64,000 bases of DNA from Ruminococcus sp. (GCA_017411385.1 JAFQQF010000006.1:1-64000), one strand, 5' to 3'; positions 1 to 6,841 are shown, counted from the stretch's first letter. Notes: generated by a model from the letters alone, not told the origin. A program made the numbers and translations.

Positions 1-141
1 AAACCAAGCAACACCTTTACATGGACTGCTCCTATGTTCTCAGGTCAGACTTGGGTTGCTAAGACTTGGGTTCAGTATCTTGATGCTGACGGCGAACTTG
101 TAACCGTTTACTCCGATGAGTTCGAAGCTTATAAAGAGTAA
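1..141 (+). CDS. C-terminal fragment of an unidentified protein
   Basis: The window opens inside a reading frame (frame 1) that stays open for 46 codons and ends with TAA at 139-141. The visible tail is rich in Trp, Thr and aromatic residues (TFTWTAPMFSGQTWVAKTWV) and ends in an acidic segment (FEAYKE). I do not recognise the family. The composition would fit the end of a secreted or surface protein, but that is a guess. A strong terminator follows about 50 bp downstream, so this gene is transcriptionally separate from the radical SAM locus. The start lies outside the window. Confidence 0.6.
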   Translation, partial: KPSNTFTWTAPMFSGQTWVAKTWVQYLDADGELVTVYSDEFEAYKE

Positions 142-193
142 TTAGTCAGTACAGATTTTCTGATTAGCAATATGCTGAATATTAGATAATCAG

Positions 194-232
194 CAAGCCC
201 CATTCTCTTCATGAGAGTGGGGCTTGTTTTTC
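194..232 (+). terminator. Rho-independent terminator of the left-edge gene
   Basis: Stem CAAGCCCCA / TGGGGCTTG with an extra inner TTCTC/GAGAG pairing and a short loop, followed by TTTTTC. It separates the partial gene from the peptide/radical SAM locus. Confidence 0.85.
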
Positions 233-305
233 TGTTAAGGTGATTTTAAAACTAAGTGCAACACTTTTTGATATTCATTTCAAACAAATCCACAATAAAA
301 AAATA

Positions 306-334
306 TTGACTTCTTAGCTTGTTTGTGATAATAT
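306..334 (+). promoter_or_regulatory. Sigma-A promoter of precursor peptide gene 1
   Basis: TTGACT (306-311), a 17-bp spacer and TAATAT (329-334), followed by TACTTAT. The same downstream word occurs after the -10 box of the second peptide gene promoter at 1477. A strong Shine-Dalgarno (AGGAGGTGA) precedes the ATG at 370. Confidence 0.75.
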
Positions 335-369
335 TACTTATATAAAAAATAATAGGAGGTGAATCCGAA

Positions 370-489
370 ATGAAATACACAGCTCCCGAGATGAACATCG
401 TTATGTTCGAGACTGAGGAGGTTATCGTTGCTTCTGCTACTGAGGCAGTTACAACAACAAGAGATGACCTTGGCGGTGGTGGTTTCTAA
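370..489 (+). CDS. Short peptide 1, candidate RiPP precursor
   Basis: A 39-codon gene. Evidence for translation is a near-perfect Shine-Dalgarno AGGAGGTGA about 7 bp before ATG and its own consensus promoter. The peptide starts MKYTAPEMNIVMFETEE, continues VIVAS, and ends in a Thr-rich stretch and a glycine run (DDLGGGGF). Its N-terminal block matches the second peptide at 1518 (MKYIAPKMNIVRYETEE), while the C-terminal parts differ in sequence and length. A conserved leader with a variable tail next to a radical SAM enzyme is typical of ribosomally made, post-translationally modified peptides. No biochemistry is known to me for this family, and similar short proteins can occur as orphans in Clostridia. 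The existence of the gene is well supported; the precursor role is inference. Confidence 0.7.
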   Translation: MKYTAPEMNIVMFETEEVIVASATEAVTTTRDDLGGGGF

Positions 490-520
490 TTAACACAAGA
501 AACCATAATAGTTTTCATGT

Positions 521-553
521 AATTAAGGCGGATGGTTAACATCCGCCTTAATT
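521..553 (+). terminator. Perfect 14-bp hairpin between peptide 1 and the radical SAM gene
   Basis: AATTAAGGCGGATG (521-534), loop GTTAA, CATCCGCCTTAATT (540-553): a perfect 14-bp stem. The 3' side is A/T-rich but lacks a clean U-tract, so it may act as a partial terminator, attenuator or mRNA-stabilising 3' end for the abundant small transcript. The terminator after peptide 2 shares the core AAGGCGGAT/TCCGCCTT. Confidence 0.65.
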
Positions 554-564
554 ATTGCAATACA

Positions 565-592
565 TTGATTTTTTCTATATTTGTGATATTAT
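565..592 (+). promoter_or_regulatory. Probable promoter of the radical SAM gene
   Basis: TTGATT (565-570), a 16-bp spacer and TATTAT (587-592), placed just after the hairpin. This would give the enzyme its own, weaker transcription start and keep it separate from the peptide transcript. Confidence 0.5.
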
Positions 593-639
593 ATGTTGGG
601 AATGTTTATTTTAGTTATTTGAAGGAGGAGCAAATTATA

Positions 640-1425
640 ATGAGTGAAAACAATACGTTTAAAATGCTTATAAGACCTGCTTTTTTTGTACCTAACATTG
701 CTGATCGTTTTAATGACGATAGACGTGTTCACTCAATTGCATACGGCAAGTGTAACTATCGCTGCGCTTTTTGCCCTTTTGATAAATGGACAGTGGATGA
801 ATATCCTGAGTATACATTGGAGACTTTTGAGCAAAAGGTATGGGAGCTTCTGCGCTACAGCAAGAATTTCAAGTTTACAGGTGGCGAGCCTACGCTGAAC
901 CCTTTATTGCCCGATCTTTTAAAGATTGTTAAAATATATGGTGCTCAGACCTTTCTTGATACCAATGGCTCATTCCCAAATAAACTCAGAGCACTTATAA
1001 ATGAAGATTTGGTTGATATTGTTGGTATCTCCCTAAAAGGACTTTCTGCCGAAGAATCTGCAGCAACCGCCCGAATCACCAATAAAAAACTTGCTTGGGA
1101 CAATGTGTTTGAATCGATAAAAATTGCCTCAGAAGCTAAGGACGTTAGTTTGATAATAACATATGTGGCTTGCGAGGGTTATTTTAAGGAGTCGGATTTA
1201 GACGTTCTTGCAGATTTGTTGAAGCCTTATCCCGATGTCACTCTTAAGATCAACAACTGTTATTACGAGGAGTATAACGACGGTCGGCGCAAAGGTCTTG
1301 ATAAATCAGAGATATACGCCATGGTTGAGCGTTTTGTTGAGCGCCATCCGGAATTCAGAGGCAGAACCGTGCTCTTCCGTGATCACGATTCCTGTATTGA
1401 TCAGGATCAAATTGCAATGTTTTGA
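640..1425 (+). CDS. Short radical SAM enzyme, candidate peptide-modifying enzyme
   Basis: 261 aa. The ATG at 640 is chosen because AAGGAGGAG lies at 622-630; the frame is open further upstream (from 532), but that part crosses the hairpin and promoter. The [4Fe-4S] motif is Cys38-x3-Cys42-x2-Cys45 (KCNYRCAFC), followed by the SAM-binding GGEP motif near residue 82 and a TNG motif near residue 110. The protein is short: there is no visible C-terminal SPASM or twitch Cys cluster and no N-terminal RiPP-recognition domain, so it resembles compact radical SAM proteins of the activase or QueE size class. Two tiny genes sharing an N-terminal block flank it on the same strand, which suggests they are its substrates. 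Catalytic class and substrate cannot be read from the sequence. A role in tRNA or small-molecule modification is the main alternative. Confidence 0.8.
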   Translation: MSENNTFKMLIRPAFFVPNIADRFNDDRRVHSIAYGKCNYRCAFCPFDKWTVDEYPEYTLETFEQKVWELLRYSKNFKFTGGEPTLNPLLPDLLKIVKIYGAQTFLDTNGSFPNKLRALINEDLVDIVGISLKGLSAEESAATARITNKKLAWDNVFESIKIASEAKDVSLIITYVACEGYFKESDLDVLADLLKPYPDVTLKINNCYYEEYNDGRRKGLDKSEIYAMVERFVERHPEFRGRTVLFRDHDSCIDQDQIAMF

Positions 1426-1453
1426 TTAAGTACTATCTTTTTTGGAAAAGCTA

Positions 1454-1482
1454 TTGCAATCTTTGATATTGTATGATATAAT
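1454..1482 (+). promoter_or_regulatory. Sigma-A promoter of precursor peptide gene 2
   Basis: TTGCAA (1454-1459), a 17-bp spacer and TATAAT (1477-1482), followed by TTACTTAT as at the first peptide promoter. The promoter lies 29 bp after the radical SAM stop codon. Confidence 0.75.
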
Positions 1483-1517
1483 TTACTTATGTTATTAGCA
1501 ATCTGGAGGTGAGTCCC

Positions 1518-1661
1518 GTGAAATATATTGCACCTAAAATGAATATTGTAAGATACGAGACTGAGGAGTGCGTTGTTGTTGCTTCTTATGTTGTGACCAC
1601 AACTACCGAAGTAGAAATCGAGGTTACTACCAAAGATGCTTCCGGTGGAGATTATTATTAA
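1518..1661 (+). CDS. Short peptide 2, candidate RiPP precursor
   Basis: A 47-codon gene starting with GTG at 1518, preceded by TGGAGGTGAG. The N-terminus (MKYIAPKMNIVRYETEE, then CVVVAS) is clearly related to peptide 1; the rest is longer and different: a run of Val/Thr (YVVTTTTEVEIEV), then TTKDASGGDYY. Both peptides carry VTTT soon after the shared VAS, have a glycine pair or run near the end, and end in aromatic residues. It has its own promoter and its own terminator. Peptide 2 has one Cys and peptide 1 has none, so thioether chemistry is not obviously shared. Confidence 0.7.
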   Translation: MKYIAPKMNIVRYETEECVVVASYVVTTTTEVEIEVTTKDASGGDYY

Positions 1662-1680
1662 TAAATAAATACGATTTTTT

Positions 1681-1709
1681 CAAGGCGGATTTTGTCCGCC
1701 TTGTTTTTT
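1681..1709 (+). terminator. Terminator of peptide gene 2
   Basis: CAAGGCGGA / TCCGCCTTG with a short TTTTG loop, followed by TTTTTT. The stem core is the same as in the hairpin after peptide gene 1. Confidence 0.9.
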
Positions 1710-1764
1710 GCTATTTATATCAATATGAGCTCCAATCTGTCACTTGATTTGTAACTAATATCGG

Positions 1765-1793
1765 TTGAAAAAGTTTATTTTTTGATGTATGAT
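1765..1793 (+). promoter_or_regulatory. Promoter of the two-lipoprotein operon
   Basis: TTGAAA (1765-1770), a 17-bp spacer and TATGAT (1788-1793), 46 bp before the SGNH lipoprotein start. Confidence 0.6.
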
Positions 1794-1838
1794 GATAATA
1801 ATAAAGATACGCTTTCACATAGAAAGGGGAATACTAAA

Positions 1839-2642
1839 ATGAAAAGATTATCAATGAGTATTTTACTTGTGCTGATGTCTGCGCTTCTTGTGTTGGCAAT
1901 GACAGCTTGCGGCGGTGACACAGCAACAACCACTCCCGAAGAAACTACATCCGCAGGTGTCAGCCAGTCTGCAACCACCGAAGCTCCTGCTGATACAGGC
2001 ACCGTCGGCGCAGTAGGCGAGAGTGCCGCCGTTGATGCAAGCTACTTTGACGATGCCGCATTTGTGGGCGATTCCGTCAGCCTGAAGCTCAGCTACTATG
2101 CAGTTAACGGATGCCTCGGCAACGCACAGTTCTTCACCGCAGGTTCTCTTGGCAGTGCCAACGCTCTGTGGGAAGTGTCCGACGAGTCTGTTCATCCCTC
2201 ATATCAGGGTCAGAAGATGCTGGTGGAGGATTGCATCGCCAACTCCGGAGCCAAGAAGGTCTACATCATGCTTGGTATGAATGACCTGGGACTCTACGGC
2301 CTTGAGGACACCGTCAAGAACTTTGAAACACTTGTTGACAGAATCCTTGAGAAGTCACCGAGTGTTCAGATTGTTGTCCAGTCTATGACTCCCATGACAT
2401 CCACCAGCACAATCATCGGCGAGAACCTCAACAACGATAATATCAAAATCTACAACCAGCGCCTGTGTGACCTTTGCACAGAGAAGGGGTGGGCATTCGT
2501 GGACGTTGCATCGGTTATGTATGATGCAGAGGGAGAAAACCTGAACCGCGACTACTGCAGTGACCCCGACCAGCTTGGTGTTCACTTTACCGAGGAAGGA
2601 TGCCAGAAGTGGGTTGACTATCTCAGCACCCACACACCCTGA
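1839..2642 (+). CDS. SGNH/GDSL-type esterase lipoprotein
   Basis: 267 aa. The start at 1839 follows GAAAGGGGAA; the upstream in-frame ATG at 1782 overlaps the promoter. Signal peptide with lipobox LAMTAC, then a Thr/Ala-rich linker (about residues 25-60). SGNH blocks are visible: FVGDSVS (block I, nucleophile Ser), GMNDLG (block III, Asn) and GVHFTEEG near the C-terminus (catalytic Asp/His block V, His but no Asp at the canonical DxxH spacing). Likely a lipid-anchored extracellular esterase or deacetylase acting on polysaccharide or wall polymers; the substrate is unknown. It is followed 22 bp later by a DUF4358-type lipoprotein in the same operon, an arrangement suggesting a shared envelope role. 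Confidence 0.85.
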   Translation: MKRLSMSILLVLMSALLVLAMTACGGDTATTTPEETTSAGVSQSATTEAPADTGTVGAVGESAAVDASYFDDAAFVGDSVSLKLSYYAVNGCLGNAQFFTAGSLGSANALWEVSDESVHPSYQGQKMLVEDCIANSGAKKVYIMLGMNDLGLYGLEDTVKNFETLVDRILEKSPSVQIVVQSMTPMTSTSTIIGENLNNDNIKIYNQRLCDLCTEKGWAFVDVASVMYDAEGENLNRDYCSDPDQLGVHFTEEGCQKWVDYLSTHTP

Positions 2643-2664
2643 CAAATAGAAAAGAGGTACTGAA

Positions 2665-3126
2665 ATGAAAAGAATATTCAGCATAGTCCTTGCAGCACTG
2701 TGCCTGCTTTCGCTGGCAGCCTGCACCGATAGCGCAACTAAGGACATCGACATCGCGGCAGTTAAAGAGCAGATTATCACCGACCTTGCAATCGAGGGCG
2801 CCATGGACGTTGAGTCCGATCGACTCCTCAACCTCTACGGCATAGCCGCCGAGGATGTGGCAGAGTCAGCATGCTTTGTTACTATCGAGGGAGTTTTCCC
2901 CGATGAGATTGTTATGGTCAAGGCAACCGACGCCGACGCCGCCAAGAGAGTTGCAGAGAGCCTCAACACCCGACTTGACGAGGTAAAGGTTCAGTCTCAG
3001 AGCTACGACCCCGAGAACTATGCCATCGCACAGGAGTGTCAGGTTCTCACAGAGGGCAACGTGGTTGCACTTTTCCTGTCTCCCAAACACGCAGAAATGG
3101 AAGAGATTTTTAGTTCTGCAGAGTAA
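2665..3126 (+). CDS. DUF4358-like lipoprotein
   Basis: 153 aa with a lipoprotein signal peptide (lipobox LSLAAC). The mature part is a small acidic domain with the pattern of DUF4358 proteins of Clostridia (an LYGI segment, then a Val/Ile-rich core, then a region with Ala-Lys-rich helices). No function is established for the family as far as I know. AAAGAGG precedes the ATG, and the gene lies 22 bp downstream of the SGNH lipoprotein, so it is co-transcribed with it. A terminator follows. Confidence 0.75.
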   Translation: MKRIFSIVLAALCLLSLAACTDSATKDIDIAAVKEQIITDLAIEGAMDVESDRLLNLYGIAAEDVAESACFVTIEGVFPDEIVMVKATDADAAKRVAESLNTRLDEVKVQSQSYDPENYAIAQECQVLTEGNVVALFLSPKHAEMEEIFSSAE

Positions 3127-3155
3127 TCTTATAGTTCCATAAAAGAATAAAAACT

Positions 3156-3187
3156 AAAGTCCGCTGAGAAGTATCAGCGGACTTTTT
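3156..3187 (+). terminator. Terminator of the lipoprotein operon
   Basis: AAAGTCCGCTGA / TCAGCGGACTTT, a 12-bp stem with a 6-nt loop, ending in TTTTT. Confidence 0.9.
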
Positions 3188-3194
3188 CTATTCC

Positions 3195-3223
3195 TTGACC
3201 TTTGGTGTTTCAGGGTTTATAAT
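3195..3223 (+). promoter_or_regulatory. Promoter of the restriction-modification gene
   Basis: TTGACC (3195-3200), a 17-bp spacer and TATAAT (3218-3223). The next AT-rich stretch leads to the AAGGGG ribosome-binding site of the gene at 3263. Confidence 0.75.
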
Positions 3224-3262
3224 ATAATTATTGAGTAAAAAATCCACGCAAGGGGTCGGATT

Positions 3263-6013
3263 ATGAGAGATTCAGAGATACGCGCAAATGCAAAGAAATT
3301 CGCAGAGTTTTACAAAGACAAAGGTTATGAGAAAGGGGAGAGCCAGCCTTTCTGGCTGAGCCTTCTCCGGGATGTTCTGGGAGTCAGCAATCCTGAGCAG
3401 TTCATCACCTTTGAGGATAGGGTCAAGCTCGACCATACCAGCTTTATCGACGGCTACATCCCTGCCACTCATGTGCTCATTGAGCAGAAAGGCAGGAACA
3501 AAGACCTGCGTAAACCCATAAAGCAGTCCGACGGCAGTGTCCTCACACCTTTTCAGCAGGCACAGCGTTACTCTGCCGCCTTGCCGTATTCTGACCGTCC
3601 AAGATGGATAGTTGTCTGCAACTTTGAGGAGTTCCTTATCTATGATATGGAGCATCCCAACAGCGAGCCTGAGCAACTTCTCCTGAAAAATCTCCCGAAG
3701 GAGTACTACCGCCTCAAGTTCCTTGTGGATACAGGCGACGAAAATATCCACAGAGAAATGCAGGTCTCCATCGAAGCAGGCAAGATTGTAGGCCTGCTCT
3801 ATGATGCTATCCTGAAACAGTATCATGACCCCGAAAGCGACACCGCCCTGCGTAGCCTTAATATGCTCTGTGTGCGTCTTGTGTTCTGCCTTTATGCAGA
3901 GGACGCAGGCATTTTTGGCGGACATAACAAATTCCACAACTACATCAGCTCTTTCCCTGCAAGGGATATGCGCAGAGCCTTAATCGACCTGTTCAGAATC
4001 CTTGACACAAAAGCCGAGGACAGAGACCCCTACGAGGACAAAACCCTCCTGGAGTTTCCCTATGTAAACGGCGGTCTCTTTGCCGAGACCGATATCGAGA
4101 TTCCCCAGTTCAGCGACGAAATCAGAGACATCCTTCTGAAGAACGCAAGCGCTGACTTTGACTGGTCTGACATCAGCCCCACAATCTTCGGCGCAGTGTT
4201 TGAGAGCACCCTCAATCCCGAGACACGTCGCTCGGGCGGAATGCACTACACAAGTGTTGAGAATATCCATAAGGTCATCGACCCATTGTTCCTCACAGAT
4301 CTGAGCGAGGAGCTTCAGGATATTAAGGACATAAAGGTTGCAAAAACCCGTGAGAGAAAGCTTGACGAATTCCGCACAAAGCTCAGCACCCTCACGTTTC
4401 TTGACCCTGCCTGCGGATCGGGCAATTTCCTGACAGAGACATACATCTCTCTGAGAAAGCTTGAGAACGAAGCTCTCAAAGCCTTGGAGGGAGACCAGAT
4501 TGTTCTGGACACAGGCGATATCATCCGCGTGTCAATCGGTCAGTTCTACGGCATCGAGATCAACGATTTTGCCGTCACAGTTGCAAAGACAGCCCTCTGG
4601 ATAGCCGAGAGCCAGATGATGAAAAAGACCGAGGACATCGTCCACATGAGTCTGGAGTTCCTGCCCCTGAAGTCCTATGCAAATATCGTGGAAGCCAATG
4701 CCCTGCGTATAGATTGGGAAGATGTAGTCCCCAAGGAAAAGCTCAACTATATCATGGGTAATCCGCCGTATGTTGGTGGTATGATGACGTCAAAAGCTCA
4801 AAAAGCAGAAATGATTGAAGTTATTGGTAATATAAAAGGAATTGGTGAATTAGATTACGTTTCTGCTTGGTACTATAAGACTTCAGAATATATTAAGAAT
4901 ACTGAGATTGTTACTGCTTTTGTGTCCACAAATTCTATTTGCCAAGGTCAACAGGCTGTGGTTATGTGGAAACCCTTAATTGACAAAGGTATAAAAATTA
5001 ATTTCGCATATCGCACATTTATATGGGATAGTGAAGCAAACGTCAAATCTCATGTCCATTGTGTAATAATTGGATTCTCTTACATTGACAGTGACAACAA
5101 ATTAATATTTGATGATGAGCGTGTTTGTTATGCTCACAATATTAGTCCCTATCTTACTGATACACCTGATGTTTTTATCGAGAGCCGTTCAGTGCCTATT
5201 TGTGATGTGCCCAAAATGTTTTTTGGCAGTATGGCACGTGATGGAGGCGGATTTATCTTTACTGATAATGAGAAAGACGAACTTCTCAAATCGGAACCAT
5301 TAGCAGAAAAATGGCTTCGTAAATATGTAGGTGCGCAGGAGTTTATTAAAAATAAATCAAGATGGTGTCTGTGGCTAGTTGGAGCGAATCCTCATGAAGT
5401 AAAGAGTTGTCCCACTGTTATGGCGCGAGTTGCTTTTGTAAAAGAGTTTAGAGAGAAGAGTGTAGCCGCGTCAACAAGAAAGTTTGCAGAGATTCCTGCA
5501 CTGTTTTGTCAGATAGCTCAGCCAGATAGTGACTATATTATTATACCTAGACACTCTTCTGAAACACGCAGATATATTCCAATAGGATTTATGGAGTCTA
5601 ACGTAATTGCTTCTGATGCAGTTTTAATTATTCCAAATGCATCGATATATAGTTTCGGAGTTTTAACATCAACTGTACATAATGCTTGGATGCGTACGGT
5701 ATGCGGTAGGATAAAAAGTGATTATCGTTACTCAAAGGATATCGTTTATAATAACTTCCCTTGGCCCAATCCTACGGATGAGCAAAAGGCAGAGATTGAG
5801 CGGACAGTACAGGCAATTCTTGATGCGAGAGAAAAATATCCCGATTGCTCCCTTGCCGACCTCTACGACGAGCTGACAATGCCACCTGAACTGCGCAAAG
5901 CTCATCAGGCAAACGACAGAGCAGTTATGAAAGCCTACGGCTTCAAAAAAGACCTTTCCGAATCTGCCATCGTCGCCGAACTTATGAAAATGTATCAGGA
6001 ACTTACAAGTTGA
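3263..6013 (+). CDS. MmeI-family (type IIL) single-chain restriction-modification enzyme
   Basis: 916 aa, the usual length of MmeI-like proteins. The N-terminal nuclease keeps Asp63-x10-Glu74-x-Lys76 (LIEQKG), a PD-(D/E)xK-type site. A helical spacer follows (residues ~150-350), then an N6-adenine methyltransferase with motif I LDPACGSGNFL (~residue 380) and motif IV NPPY (~residue 500), then the target-recognition region (~510-835), then a C-terminal segment (ADLYDELTMPPELRKAH) characteristic of the family. Family members cut about 20 bp from the site and methylate one strand. No separate methylase or specificity gene is adjacent, as expected. The region from about 4770 to 5770 is visibly richer in AT codons (TTA, ATA, AAT) than either flank, which suggests domain replacement. 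The nuclease appears intact. Confidence 0.9.
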   Translation: MRDSEIRANAKKFAEFYKDKGYEKGESQPFWLSLLRDVLGVSNPEQFITFEDRVKLDHTSFIDGYIPATHVLIEQKGRNKDLRKPIKQSDGSVLTPFQQAQRYSAALPYSDRPRWIVVCNFEEFLIYDMEHPNSEPEQLLLKNLPKEYYRLKFLVDTGDENIHREMQVSIEAGKIVGLLYDAILKQYHDPESDTALRSLNMLCVRLVFCLYAEDAGIFGGHNKFHNYISSFPARDMRRALIDLFRILDTKAEDRDPYEDKTLLEFPYVNGGLFAETDIEIPQFSDEIRDILLKNASADFDWSDISPTIFGAVFESTLNPETRRSGGMHYTSVENIHKVIDPLFLTDLSEELQDIKDIKVAKTRERKLDEFRTKLSTLTFLDPACGSGNFLTETYISLRKLENEALKALEGDQIVLDTGDIIRVSIGQFYGIEINDFAVTVAKTALWIAESQMMKKTEDIVHMSLEFLPLKSYANIVEANALRIDWEDVVPKEKLNYIMGNPPYVGGMMTSKAQKAEMIEVIGNIKGIGELDYVSAWYYKTSEYIKNTEIVTAFVSTNSICQGQQAVVMWKPLIDKGIKINFAYRTFIWDSEANVKSHVHCVIIGFSYIDSDNKLIFDDERVCYAHNISPYLTDTPDVFIESRSVPICDVPKMFFGSMARDGGGFIFTDNEKDELLKSEPLAEKWLRKYVGAQEFIKNKSRWCLWLVGANPHEVKSCPTVMARVAFVKEFREKSVAASTRKFAEIPALFCQIAQPDSDYIIIPRHSSETRRYIPIGFMESNVIASDAVLIIPNASIYSFGVLTSTVHNAWMRTVCGRIKSDYRYSKDIVYNNFPWPNPTDEQKAEIERTVQAILDAREKYPDCSLADLYDELTMPPELRKAHQANDRAVMKAYGFKKDLSESAIVAELMKMYQELTS

Positions 6014-6029
6014 TAATCTCACAACAAAA

Positions 6030-6067
6030 ATCCCCACCGACATTAAAATCGGTGGGGATGATTTTTT
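6030..6067 (+). terminator. Terminator of the restriction-modification gene
   Basis: ATCCCCACCGA / TCGGTGGGGAT with an 8-nt loop, followed by GATTTTTTA. It lies 17 bp after the stop codon. Confidence 0.85.
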
Positions 6068-6103
6068 ATTGAGCTATACTATTGTATAATGCCTACCTTA
6101 CGG

Positions 6104-6132
6104 ATTAGCCCTTGATAGCTGCCTGTGCTGCT
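6104..6132. repeat. 29-bp copy of the ppdK 3' end
   Basis: Bases 6104-6132 are identical to 6881-6909, which comprise the stop codon and last codons of ppdK (minus strand) plus one flanking base. The copy is a direct repeat in the same orientation, and the two starts are 777 bp apart. It encloses the HD-domain gene and the hairpin array. Beyond the 29 bp the sequences diverge completely. Confidence 0.9.
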
Positions 6133-6151
6133 ATCAGCAAAAGAGGGAAAT

Positions 6152-6580
6152 TCACTCTTCCAATAATGCAATAGCTTTCTGATATTTTTCTTTTCTCTGC
6201 AACGCCTTTTCGTTTATATCATCCAATCTCGATAAATCGGAATTGTGCTTTAAGTCAGCGAGTTTTACTGCTTTTGCAATGGAATTTTCTTTGATGGCGC
6301 AGACATAGTCCATATATTCCACACCGTCTGCATGGGTCAACAAAGCAATTGCGTTTGTAATATCCTTTCCAAATCCCATGCTTGTTAAATCGTTAATTGT
6401 GTACTCTGTATCTTCAACCAAATCGTGTAGCAATGCAACAATCGTTGATTCTTCTGTTTTCATTTGCTCTGCCAAGTGAAAAGGGTGAAACACATATGGC
6501 ATACCGCTTTTATCAACTTGCTCCTTGTGGGCTTCAAAACACAATTTTAATGCTTTCTTCGTCATAGGAGTATAAATCAT
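6152..6580 (-). CDS. Small HD-domain hydrolase (SpoT-like/small alarmone hydrolase type)
   Basis: 142 aa. The start is set at 6580 because AGAGGTGAG precedes this ATG; the open frame extends to 6628 without a better site. HD-superfamily metal ligands are visible: a His in the YVFHPFHLA segment, the His-Asp pair in ALLHDLVEDTEYT, and a distal Asp in KLADLKHNSD. The arrangement matches the hydrolase domain of RelA/SpoT proteins and of stand-alone small alarmone hydrolases, so (p)ppGpp or a related nucleotide is a plausible substrate. No synthetase domain is present. It lies between the restriction-modification gene and ppdK, inside the direct-repeat-bounded segment, so it may have been acquired with that segment. 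Other HD phosphohydrolase activities cannot be excluded. Confidence 0.8.
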   Translation of the reverse strand: MIYTPMTKKALKLCFEAHKEQVDKSGMPYVFHPFHLAEQMKTEESTIVALLHDLVEDTEYTINDLTSMGFGKDITNAIALLTHADGVEYMDYVCAIKENSIAKAVKLADLKHNSDLSRLDDINEKALQRKEKYQKAIALLEE

Positions 6581-6644
6581 TTTCTCACCTCTTAAAACTA
6601 TTATAACAAAAATCAAATTTCTTTGCAACAGGCATAGAAAAATT

Positions 6645-6664
6645 CGCCCGAGGAAACTCGGGCG
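6645..6664. terminator. GAAA-loop hairpin upstream of the HD gene
   Basis: CGCCCGAG, GAAA loop, CTCGGGCG: a perfect 8-bp GC-rich stem. It has AAAAATT on its left and GATAGTTTTGTTTT on its right, so it could terminate in either direction. It is probably a second terminator for leftward read-through from ppdK. Confidence 0.6.
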
Positions 6665-6704
6665 GATAGTTTTGTTTTATAAAGTCAGCAATTACTTGCT
6701 TTCC

Positions 6705-6822
6705 AATATTAGTGATATTCCGCTTTGCGGAGTGATATTTTTGCTATGCAAAAGTGATATTGAAGCCTTTCGGCTTCAGTTATATTATATTCGCCTCCCA
6801 AACTGCCCGAAGGGCAATATAA
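6705..6822. repeat. Array of short hairpins separated by GTGATATT linkers
   Basis: Successive small palindromes are TCCGC-ttt-GCGGA (6719-6731), TTTTGC-tat-GCAAAA (6739-6753), GAAGCC-tttc-GGCTTC (6762-6777) and TGCCC-gaa-GGGCA (6804-6816). The linkers between and around the first three are GTGATATT (6712, 6732, 6754) or AGTTATATT (6778). The stems differ from each other while the linker is kept, which is not a simple tandem repeat. No coding frame is credible here. I believe similar arrays occur between genes in other Clostridia, but I cannot check this. Confidence 0.75.
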
Positions 6823-6841
6823 CTTCAAGGGCATTGCAACA

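Noticed and set aside
532..639. 36-residue N-terminal extension of the radical SAM enzyme (hydrophobic start)
   Set aside because: It runs through the hairpin and the putative promoter and lacks a ribosome-binding site, while the ATG at 640 has AAGGAGGAG.
2355..2831. Minus-strand frame spanning the junction of the two lipoprotein genes
   Set aside because: It overlaps two clear lipoprotein genes and has no ribosome-binding site.
6705..6822. CRISPR array reading of the hairpin/linker array
   Set aside because: Linkers are 8-9 bp and the intervening units are palindromes of 13-16 bp, far from CRISPR dimensions, and no cas genes are present.
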